Below are positions 1 through 5,039 of a stretch of 5,211 bases of DNA, in pieces. The notes below the pieces were generated by a model. The model did no database searches. It saw nothing but the letters and a program-made list of their open reading frames with translations, and was not told where the DNA came from. Source of the DNA: Verrucomicrobiota bacterium (GTDB taxonomy: Bacteria; Verrucomicrobiota; Verrucomicrobiia; Verrucomicrobiales; DEV007); contig JAQCER010000326.1 of NCBI GenBank assembly GCA_027618625.1, positions 1 through 5,211 on the forward strand, given 5' to 3'. Numbering within the stretch: the stretch's first letter is position 1; every line of letters begins with the position of its first letter. The position numbers were made by a program, and so were the translations under genes.

Positions 1-2
1 GG

Positions 3-92
3 TTTGAAGCACATGGTCCCAAGTCGCTGAAGGTTCGTGAGTTCCATCGGAGAAACCTTTGCCAGGCGGTCCGATTCGCCATCCCCCCCTGA
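3..92 (+). CDS. 3' end of an upstream gene, unidentified (partial)
   Basis: Reading from position 3, the frame is open for 29 codons and ends at TGA 90-92. The encoded tail contains K-S-L-K-V-R-E-F-H-R-R-N-L and ends in A-I-P-P; I do not recognise the family. The main support is position: the stop codon overlaps the first bases of a perfect terminator-like hairpin at 91-122, as expected at a gene end. The other two plus frames stop at or before position 30. An alternative is a minus-strand gene starting at ATG 82-80 and running out of the window, but then the hairpin would lie between two divergent starts, which is less natural. The stretch is too short for coding statistics. Confidence 0.4.
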   Translation, partial: FEAHGPKSLKVREFHRRNLCQAVRFAIPP

Positions 93-122
93 GAGAGCAG
101 CGTTCCCTGACGCTGCTCTCTC
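91..122 (+). terminator. Perfect 13-bp hairpin, probable transcription terminator
   Basis: GAGAGAGCAGCGT (91-103) is exactly complementary to ACGCTGCTCTCTC (110-122), with a 6-base loop TCCCTG. The downstream bases GCCATTTCTC hold only a short T-run, so it is not a textbook rho-independent terminator, and it would also work as a transcript-end stabiliser. It directly follows the presumed stop codon at 90-92 and lies about 110 bases before hisG, so it most likely closes the upstream transcript. Confidence 0.7.
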
Positions 123-180
123 GCCATTTCTCGTGCCACGGCAGTTGCGTGGAGTTTCCTGGCTCAATCGGGCGGATTTT

Positions 181-217
181 CGGTAGCGTGAACCAGTGAT
201 GTACGCTAATGCTACCG
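181..217 (+). promoter_or_regulatory. Leader hairpin with two competing right arms, upstream of hisG
   Basis: CGGTAGCGT (181-189) pairs with ATGCTACCG (209-217), giving nine base pairs with one G-U wobble and a 19-base loop. Part of the same left arm, TAGCGT (184-189), also pairs perfectly with ACGCTA (203-208). The two pairings exclude each other. The element ends 16 bases before the hisG start codon, so it could be a protein-binding dyad or an RNA element affecting hisG expression. I see no histidine-rich leader peptide, so a classical his attenuator is not supported. The function is inference from structure and position only. Confidence 0.4.
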
Positions 218-233
218 TCCCTTTCGACCAGAA

Positions 234-1139
234 ATGCCTTCCTCCGACCCCTCACGCTCATCATCCAAGCAGATTCTGACCATTGGATTGCCAAAGGGCA
301 GCCTCCACGATCCGACGATCGATCTTTTTCAGAAGGCTGGTTACCACATTTATGGCTCGTCGCGGTCGTACAAGCCCAGCATCGATGATCCGGAACTGGA
401 ATTTCGAGTGCTGCGCGCGCAGGAAATTGGCCGCTACGTCGATCAGGGATTCCTCGATTGTGGCATCACCGGCAAGGACTGGATCGCTGAAAATGGTGCC
501 GATGTCGAGGTGATCGCCGATCTGCGTTACAGTCGTGCTTCTTCGAACCCGACCCGCTGGGTGCTGGTGGTGCCCGAAGACTCGCCGATTCAATCGGTGG
601 CTGATCTGAATGGCAAGCGTATCGCCACCGAAGGCGTAGGCATCACCACGCGCTACCTGCAACAGCACGGCGTGGAAGCCCACGTAGAGTTCAGCTGGGG
701 CGCCACCGAGGTCAAGGTGCCCGAGCTCGTCGATGCAATCGTCGACATTACCGAAACGGGTTCATCTTTAAGAGCTAATAAGTTACGCATCGTGGATACG
801 CTCATGGAGTCGTATCCACAGTTGATCATCAACCACACTTCCGCGAACGATCCGTGGAAGCGGCAGAAGCTTGAGCGCATCGCCATTCTGTTGCGTGGTG
901 CCCTTGAAGCCCGCGACAAAGTGGGGCTGAAGATGAACGTGCCGCAAAACATGTTGCAAAAACTGATTGAATCTCTACCTTCCCTCCGCCTTCCGACTGT
1001 CTCACAGCTTACGCAAGACGACTGGGTGGCGGTGGAAGCAGTCATTGATGAGCGCGTCGTGCGTGAAATCATTCCTGACCTCAAAGCTCTTGGAGCCGAG
1101 GGGATCATCGAATATCCACTCAATAAGCTGGTGCATTGA
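234..1139 (+). CDS. hisG: ATP phosphoribosyltransferase, long form (HisG-L)
   Basis: This enzyme joins ATP and PRPP to give phosphoribosyl-ATP, the committed cytosolic step of histidine synthesis. The 301 residues show the family landmarks in order: G-L-P-K-G-S-L at 18-24, D-C-G-I-T-G-K-D at 75-82, and the PRPP-binding stretch around 164-184 with [13 protein letters not shown] spacing ([13 protein letters not shown] at 167-179). Residues from about 230 to 299 form the C-terminal regulatory domain (L-K-M-N-V-P at 232-237, [12 protein letters not shown] at 287-298). That domain and the length of about 300 mark the long form, which in characterised members is inhibited by histidine and does not need HisZ. 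ATG 234 is the only reasonable start; the first 12 residues are a Ser-rich tail beyond the family core. No clear ribosome binding site is visible. No other his gene is in view, so hisG appears separated from the rest of its pathway. Confidence 0.97.
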   Translation: MPSSDPSRSSSKQILTIGLPKGSLHDPTIDLFQKAGYHIYGSSRSYKPSIDDPELEFRVLRAQEIGRYVDQGFLDCGITGKDWIAENGADVEVIADLRYSRASSNPTRWVLVVPEDSPIQSVADLNGKRIATEGVGITTRYLQQHGVEAHVEFSWGATEVKVPELVDAIVDITETGSSLRANKLRIVDTLMESYPQLIINHTSANDPWKRQKLERIAILLRGALEARDKVGLKMNVPQNMLQKLIESLPSLRLPTVSQLTQDDWVAVEAVIDERVVREIIPDLKALGAEGIIEYPLNKLVH

Positions 1140-1208
1140 TCGGTGTAGGCCCGTTTCTGAACCAGCAATTCACCTAGATAGTCCGGACATCCTTAGATTT
1201 TTAATACC

Positions 1209-1313
1209 ATGGGTTCCCTAAAGAAGAGAAGAAAACCGAAGATCAACAAGCACAAGAGACGGAAGCGCATGAAGCAAAACCGTCACAAGAAGCGTTTGCG
1301 CTACAAGTCATAG
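1209..1313 (+). CDS. Small basic AURKAIP1/COX24-type (bS22/mS38-like) ribosomal protein
   Basis: This is a 34-residue protein beginning M-G-S-L-K-K-R-R-K and containing K-H-K-R-R-K-R-M-K-Q-N-R-H-K-K-R. About 60 percent of residues are Lys, Arg or His. The M-G-S start, the K-x-H-K-R-R-K-R motif and the closing N-R-H-K-K-R match the short bacterial AURKAIP1/COX24-domain proteins. In mycobacteria such a protein (bS22) sits in the small ribosomal subunit, and the mitochondrial relative is mS38. It probably contacts 16S rRNA; that role is inferred from the family. It lies 69 bases after hisG on the same strand and may share its transcript. No Shine-Dalgarno sequence precedes the ATG. Automated gene finders often miss genes this short. 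Confidence 0.88.
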   Translation: MGSLKKRRKPKINKHKRRKRMKQNRHKKRLRYKS

Positions 1314-1331
1314 ATCTGTAGCCTCCTCGCC

Positions 1332-3245
1332 ATGTGCGAACTGCTGCCGTCCATTTGGAGATTCCTTCAATCTTGGTGGCGGTGTTTTTTTCTCCACCCG
1401 TGCCGCTTCAGCCCGCGACCATCCGCGCGTACTCACATCAGTGCCTTCGGCCGAGCGTGTTTCGTGGTCGCATTCGTCATCGGCAACGGTAGCGGAACTG
1501 TAGCGGCTCAAGACCGGGCAGCGGCCTACTCGCACGAACTCGTTTCTGAGACCGAGGGACAGCTGTCGGCAGTCGGCGAGCAGCAAGTTCAGGCGAAGCT
1601 GGCCTTTTTAAGAGGGCTTAAGCTGCAGGGGCACGGCGACTTTTCTGGTGCACAGGCGGCGTTCGAGGCTGCCTTGGCTCTGGATCCGGCCAATGTCGAC
1701 ATTGCCCTGAGGCTGGCGCGCATCGCGGTGCTTTTGAGTCAACCGCAGCATGGGTTGCAGGTGCTCCGCGAATCACTGATGCGTAATCCATCCGATCCTG
1801 ATGCGTATCTGCACCTGGCGAATTTTTGCGAAACTGTTGCCGCCAGCCTGGAGAAAGGCGCGGCGTCTGACGACTCGGGAACCAGTGAGGGCGAGGCAGC
1901 CATGCTCCGCGTGCAGGCCGAAGATGTGTCGCGCATGGCGGTCGAAAAATTTCCGCAGTATCCCAGCGTTTACTGGCAACTGTTGCGGCTCTATCTCGCC
2001 CAGAACCGCAAGCCCCATGCGCAGGAGATGCTGGAGAAAGCGATCGCCCGAGACGATGCAGATCCCTACTACTGGCTGGAAATCGGGCAGCAGGCACAGC
2101 AGGCATGGCCGCTCTCGGATCGCGATCACTACGATGAGTACCTGGCGACGACCAACCGCATCTACGACCGGGCGCTGGCCGCAGCAGGTGAAGACACCGC
2201 AGTCAAGGATCAAGTGGCCGACTACTTCAGTCAGACCCGACAGTATGACCGAGCGGTGGCAATTTATAAGAGCACCATCGCCCAGAGTCCCGGGATGCTT
2301 TTGACGCGTGAGAAGCTGGCGCGCGTGCTCGGGGTTCTGGAGCGGCATGACGAAAAGCTGACCGCGCTCACGGAGTTGGTGCGGATCAATCCTCACGACG
2401 CCCGGATTCAGAAATTTATCGGCAGCGAATACCAGGGCAGGGCGGATTTGCCAAAGGCCATCGGTCACTTTATGGCTGCTGTAAAGGCCGGCGAAAACGA
2501 TGCAGCATTCTTCCACGAATTGCTCGATCTCATGCTCGCCGAAGGCATGGTGGACGAGGCCCTGCCAGTGGTGCGGCGCGCCTACTTTCTCTATCCAGAT
2601 TCGTTCGCCCTCGCCGTGCAATTAGCGCGAGTCCACGCAAAATTGAAAGACTGGGACGCCGCGCTTCGAACTTTCCGGTCGGCCGAGGAAAGTGTTGATG
2701 CCGACAATGGAGCGGGGGCCGACCAGCTGGATGACCAGTTTTACTTTGAATACGGAACCGTTGCGCAGCAGGCAGGCCAGCACGCGCGGGCCGAATGGTT
2801 GTTTCGTAAGAGTAGTGATCGAGTGCCGAAAGACGCGCCGGAACGCAATGCCAGGGCATACGCCGCACTTGCGCGGGTCTGGCTGGATCAAGGAAAGCGC
2901 GTCGCGGAAGCTGCAGAGTTGATTGGCATCGCAATCGATCTGGAACCGAACTCGCCTGCGTATCTCACCAGCCTCGGACGTTGCCACTACCTCCGGGGTG
3001 ACTATGACAAAGCAATCGAAGCTCTGCGCAAGGCCGAAGCGGCCAGCGAGCAAGCGTCAGCAGTAACGCTCAATCAACTGGCGATGGCATTGTTTCGCCA
3101 AGGCAGTGCACCACAGGCGATAACCCTGCTGCAACGAGCCGTCAATCTGGACGATGCCACCGACGAGATGCGCGCCCGCCTCAACGCGTACCGGGAAGGA
3201 AAAGACCCGGATCCGCCGCCAGTAAGCGACGCTTCTGAGGCCTAG
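1332..3245 (+). CDS. Exported TPR-repeat protein
   Basis: The 637-residue product is made mostly of tetratricopeptide (TPR) helix pairs, a scaffold for protein-protein contacts. I see likely repeats near residues 87-120, 121-153, 213-245, 291-320, 325-354, 359-388, 391-422, 469-498, 507-540, 542-573 and 576-608; the clearest have the G-x-Y-D-K-A-I-E-A-L-x-K-A pattern (556-568). An Asp/Ser-rich insert (175-190) splits the N-terminal pairs. Residues 42-59 (A-C-F-V-V-A-F-V-I-G through T-V-A-A) look like a signal peptide core cleaved before Q60, so the TPR body is probably periplasmic. The tail (624-637) is acidic and Pro-rich. The start is unsettled: from ATG 1332 the protein begins with an odd Trp/Cys/Arg-rich 40-residue leader overlapping a possible terminator and lacking a ribosome binding site. 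GTG 1464 is the next standard start but removes part of the signal sequence. ATC 1437 would give an ideal signal peptide but is a very rare start. Partner and pathway are unknown. Confidence 0.9.
   Translation: MCELLPSIWRFLQSWWRCFFLHPCRFSPRPSARTHISAFGRACFVVAFVIGNGSGTVAAQDRAAAYSHELVSETEGQLSAVGEQQVQAKLAFLRGLKLQGHGDFSGAQAAFEAALALDPANVDIALRLARIAVLLSQPQHGLQVLRESLMRNPSDPDAYLHLANFCETVAASLEKGAASDDSGTSEGEAAMLRVQAEDVSRMAVEKFPQYPSVYWQLLRLYLAQNRKPHAQEMLEKAIARDDADPYYWLEIGQQAQQAWPLSDRDHYDEYLATTNRIYDRALAAAGEDTAVKDQVADYFSQTRQYDRAVAIYKSTIAQSPGMLLTREKLARVLGVLERHDEKLTALTELVRINPHDARIQKFIGSEYQGRADLPKAIGHFMAAVKAGENDAAFFHELLDLMLAEGMVDEALPVVRRAYFLYPDSFALAVQLARVHAKLKDWDAALRTFRSAEESVDADNGAGADQLDDQFYFEYGTVAQQAGQHARAEWLFRKSSDRVPKDAPERNARAYAALARVWLDQGKRVAEAAELIGIAIDLEPNSPAYLTSLGRCHYLRGDYDKAIEALRKAEAASEQASAVTLNQLAMALFRQGSAPQAITLLQRAVNLDDATDEMRARLNAYREGKDPDPPPVSDASEA
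1347..1391 (+). terminator. Possible rho-independent terminator with T7 tract
   Basis: An outer stem CCG-(T)-CCA (1347-1353) pairs with TGGCGG (1377-1382), with T1350 bulged. An inner stem AGATT (1359-1363) pairs with AATCT (1369-1373) around a CCTTC loop. Two bases later comes a run of seven T (1385-1391). The shape and U-tract suit termination after the small basic protein gene that ends at 1313. The stem is interrupted, and the element lies inside the first codons of the TPR reading frame, so either it is fortuitous or that frame really starts further downstream. Confidence 0.4.
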
Positions 3246-3309
3246 ACTAGTCCTGATCTGATTCGTCGTGGCTAACGGCGAGTTTGCAGAAATGCTCTGA
3301 ATATTCTTC

Positions 3310-3321
3310 GGATTATAATCC
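3310..3321 (+). promoter_or_regulatory. Perfect TATAAT -10 box inside a 12-bp palindrome
   Basis: GGATTATAATCC is its own reverse complement and contains a consensus -10 hexamer TATAAT at 3314-3319. It lies in the 108-base gap between the TPR gene and the secreted-protein gene and would start transcription near 3326, about 28 bases before ATG 3354. No good -35 hexamer sits at 17 bases (AATGCT); TTGCAG at 3284-3289 is too far away. Either an activator substitutes for the -35 contact or the palindrome itself is an operator. Promoter function is inference. Confidence 0.5.
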
Positions 3322-3353
3322 ATTTTCATCATAGATCGTGGTAGTCTCCGGCC

Positions 3354-4094
3354 ATGAAATGTGCATTTCTTGTTTGGCTTGGCGTATTCCTAGCGTTCGC
3401 CGCGAGCGCAATGGCTGGGCAGCCTAAGACGCTCGTCGGAGTCGTTCGTGACAATTCAGGAGAAGCCGTTGGCGATGTTCTCATGCACATTGCCGGTGGA
3501 GAGGGCGTCAATCTGGAGACCCGGACGCTTGCCGATGGAAGCTATGTGGTCGAAGTACCGGATGGCGATGTGCAATGGACGCTTGCTGTTGATGAACGAG
3601 AGTTGCTTGAGCGCGGCTACTTTTGTCTGCCGGATTTCGCCTGGCAGCCAGGGGATCCGGGAATCATTCCGATCCTCACAGCTGTGCCATTGCAGCCGAA
3701 GTTAAACCTGACTCGGACATCCGACGGGATCGCGTGTCTGCAGCTTTCATTTGATTGGGCAGACGGGCTTCAACCATCGATCCTCCGCCAGTATCGGATC
3801 GAGCGAACAACCGACATGGTCAACTGGGAAGAAGTGGTGACGCTCGCACTCGCCTGTCCTCCGATGATGCTTTTTGATGAGACCGTTAAGCGCGAACGGC
3901 AGAGCGTTTACCGAACGGTGGCTACCGATCCTGTGATCATGATTGAACTGTTGCCTTCCGACTTTCAGTTCATCGCCGATCGGTCCCTCGGCTGGGAAGG
4001 CCCTCCCGTCGTCCTGATCAATGCCACCGAGCCACTGCCCGAAACCCCAGTCGTCGCACCAGAAATAAGGGTGGTCGATTCTCGGAATCCCTAG
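3354..4094 (+). CDS. Secreted protein: carboxypeptidase-regulatory-like domain plus verrucomicrobial beta-sandwich module
   Basis: The 246-residue product starts with a clear signal peptide (F-L-V-W-L-G-V-F-L-A-F-A-A-S-A-M-A at 5-21), cleaved before G22. Residues 25-95 resemble the carboxypeptidase-regulatory/CnaB-like fold: V-V-R-D-N-S-G-E-A-V at 30-39, then the usual A-D-G-S-Y-V-V-E-V-P at 60-69. Residues 127-190 carry Y-R-I-E-R-T-T-D-M-V-N-W (147-158), the 'R-I-E-x-S-T-D-L-x-x-W' signature seen in many exported Verrucomicrobiota proteins, apparently an FN3-like sandwich. The C-terminal 40 residues are Pro/Val-rich and low in structure. There is no catalytic motif, sorting tag or membrane anchor, and no lipobox cysteine. 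It is likely an accessory adhesive or binding protein outside the cytoplasm; substrate and partner are unknown. It probably has its own promoter (see 3310-3321). Confidence 0.85.
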   Translation: MKCAFLVWLGVFLAFAASAMAGQPKTLVGVVRDNSGEAVGDVLMHIAGGEGVNLETRTLADGSYVVEVPDGDVQWTLAVDERELLERGYFCLPDFAWQPGDPGIIPILTAVPLQPKLNLTRTSDGIACLQLSFDWADGLQPSILRQYRIERTTDMVNWEEVVTLALACPPMMLFDETVKRERQSVYRTVATDPVIMIELLPSDFQFIADRSLGWEGPPVVLINATEPLPETPVVAPEIRVVDSRNP

Positions 4095-4097
4095 TAG

Positions 4098-4117
4098 GCC
4101 ACTTAAAGTAAAGTGGC
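4098..4117 (+). terminator. 7-bp hairpin after the secreted-protein gene
   Basis: GCCACTT (4098-4104) pairs exactly with AAGTGGC (4111-4117) around AAAGTA. It starts three bases after the stop codon at 4092-4094. No T-run follows, so it is a weak terminator candidate, supported mainly by position. Confidence 0.4.
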
Positions 4118-4133
4118 TCAAGCTGCTCAAGCT
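4116..4133 (+). repeat. Tandem duplication of a 9-bp unit
   Basis: GCTCAAGCT occurs twice back to back (4116-4124 and 4125-4133). It sits at the junction between the hairpin after the secreted-protein gene and the end of the minus-strand gene remnant. It could be a slippage product or the trace of a target-site duplication left by a departed element, but no terminal inverted repeats frame it. Confidence 0.6.
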
Positions 4134-4452
4134 TTAGCTCGATTGGGAAAAGGGAATTCGATGTCTTTCCGGCCCAAAACATTGTTCTTTTTGATGTAGT
4201 TGCGCCAGAGCTGCAGCAAGCCTTGCTCGGTCGCAAGATGGTGGGCGAAGTCGTTAATGTTGGCTGGTGGATGGTCGCAGCGAGAGCGATGAAACAAGGT
4301 GTTCGGCACGACGACGACTCGAGCACGGATTTCGGGCGTGAGGCTGGGCTGGGCATGTATATTCGTCTACGATTGAGCCCGCCGGAACCGAGCAACGACA
4401 TACAAAACCGCTCATCCGCGTAGAGGTTGACAGCGCGGACGCATCTCTGGAT
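4127..4452 (-). pseudogene. Possible frameshifted C-terminal remnant of an unidentified gene
   Basis: On the minus strand the frame ending at TGA 4129-4127 is open for 79 codons back to 4366 and reads like a genuine protein: L-T-P-E-I-R-A-R, then N-T-L-F-H-R-S-R-C-D-H-P-P-A-N-I-N-D-F, then L-L-Q-L-W-R-N-Y-I-K-K-N-N, ending F-P-F-P-N-R-A-K-A. It has no ATG, only GTG at 4309. Just upstream (4428 to about 4370) another minus frame reads N-L-Y-A-D-E-R-F-C-M-S-L-L-G-S-G-G-L-N-R, which joins it sensibly if one frameshift lies near 4367-4372; both frames have stops just beyond. I infer a decayed gene whose C-terminus survives. The family is not recognised; a mobile-element protein is possible but unproven. 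The rest of 4095-4426 holds nothing else I can identify. Confidence 0.4.
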
Positions 4453-4696
4453 TTACGGATCCTCCATTTCCGCGCTGCTGCCGCTGTTCATCCCCCTCTG
4501 GATGATCATCGCCATCAATGTCCATGTCGAATCCCTCGCCTGGCTCGACGGCATCACCATCACTGCCATTCTCATTTTCTGGTTCGGGTGCTGGATGAAT
4601 CCCCGCCCCATCCCCTGGTCCGCCAAAGCCGTCCTCGCCATCGCCCTCATCTTCGTCCCCATCCTCTTCATCGCCCACGGATGGGATAACTACTAA
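4427..4696 (+). CDS. Small three-helix inner-membrane protein, unknown family
   Basis: The 89-residue product has three hydrophobic segments: about 12-31 (S-I-S-A-L-L-P-L-F-I-P-L-W-M), 36-57 (L-D-G-I-T-I-T-A-I-L-I-F-W-F-G) and 66-84 (A-K-A-V-L-A-I-A-L-I-F-V-P-I-L). Short loops and a five-residue tail G-W-D-N-Y join or follow them. Codons end mostly in C, as in the two genes downstream, which supports real coding. I choose TTG 4427 because an in-frame stop (TAG 4421-4423) lies two codons earlier and the only in-frame ATG, at 4501, would remove most of the first helix. TTGACA at 4427-4432 overlaps this start, and the ribosome binding site is poor (AGAGG directly adjacent), so the start or even the 5' end may be wrong or truncated. 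It is followed after 30 bases by a second small membrane protein and then a sigma factor, suggesting one transcript. I recognise no family. Confidence 0.6.
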   Translation: MTARTHLWIYGSSISALLPLFIPLWMIIAINVHVESLAWLDGITITAILIFWFGCWMNPRPIPWSAKAVLAIALIFVPILFIAHGWDNY

Positions 4697-4726
4697 AAAC
4701 GCATCGAAATCCGCTGGGCTCTACAA

Positions 4727-5038
4727 ATGAACCAACTTCAGGAACGAATCTACGAACTGGAGCCGGCCTCCTTCTCACAACGGGACATCCTCGGCGAAGA
4801 GCTGCGGAATCTCCAACTCTCCGGCCCCACCACCGTTGACATCGGCCTCTCCAGCCGGGAGCGCGCCCTGTTCGTCCTCGCCCTCCTCTTCGCCGTCCTC
4901 GGCACTGTCCTCGGATGGATGGCCCGTGCCGACATGCTCAAAGAACCCGGCACCCAGCGAGGAATCAGCATGGCAAATTTTGCCGCCTATTTCTGGCCGG
5001 TCGGCATCACCCCCCTTGGCCTGCTCCTCCTCGCCTGA
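4727..5038 (+). CDS. Small two-helix membrane protein coupled to a sigma factor, unknown family
   Basis: The product has 103 residues. Residues 1-44 form a charged, probably helical soluble head (Q-L-Q-E-R-I-Y-E-L-E, then I-L-G-E-E-L-R-N-L-Q). A strong membrane helix follows at about 46-66 (R-A-L-F-V-L-A-L-L-F-A-V-L-G), then a charged loop (67-80) and a second hydrophobic end segment at 82-103 finishing L-G-L-L-L-L-A. The protein ends directly with that helix. Its TGA (5036-5038) is separated by one base from the ATG of the sigma-factor gene (sequence TGAGATG), so the two are probably translationally coupled. That arrangement invites the idea of an anti-sigma or membrane sensor partner, but I see no zinc-binding H-x-x-x-C-x-x-C anti-sigma motif, and anti-sigma genes usually follow rather than precede their sigma gene. 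The role is open. Confidence 0.72.
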   Translation: MNQLQERIYELEPASFSQRDILGEELRNLQLSGPTTVDIGLSSRERALFVLALLFAVLGTVLGWMARADMLKEPGTQRGISMANFAAYFWPVGITPLGLLLLA

Positions 5039-5039
5039 G

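Noticed and set aside
145..215. A sigma-70 promoter for hisG (TTGCGT at 145-150, or GCTAAT at 205-210)
   Set aside because: Neither hexamer has a partner at 16-18 bases that resembles consensus, so no promoter can be placed with confidence.
1773..2621. A 282-codon minus-strand frame opposite the TPR gene, and other long minus frames there
   Set aside because: Opposite a high-GC coding gene long antisense frames arise by chance. The plus frame has clear TPR periodicity and a signal peptide, and the minus translation shows no recognisable motif.
4018..4401. The 127-codon minus-strand frame as an intact gene
   Set aside because: Only its first 20 or so residues look protein-like. The rest is Ser/Thr/Pro/Arg-rich, typical of an out-of-frame reading, and it runs into the end of the secreted-protein gene.
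4223..4423. A 66-codon plus-strand frame in the gap before the membrane-protein cluster
   Set aside because: Its translation has no structure or family resemblance, has no ribosome binding site, and lies opposite the more protein-like minus-strand remnant.
4427..4456. TTGACA at 4427-4432 as the -35 of a promoter for the sigma-factor cluster
   Set aside because: The best hexamers at 17-18 bases downstream (GATTTA, ATTTAC) do not resemble TATAAT, and the site overlaps the likely start codon of the 89-residue protein. A chance match is more likely, though it adds doubt to that start.
4412..4678. Minus-strand frame encoding a Gly/Asp/Glu-rich acidic protein
   Set aside because: It is the complement of C-rich, T-rich codons of the plus-strand membrane protein. 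The low-complexity acidic composition follows from that, whereas the plus frame gives sensible membrane helices.
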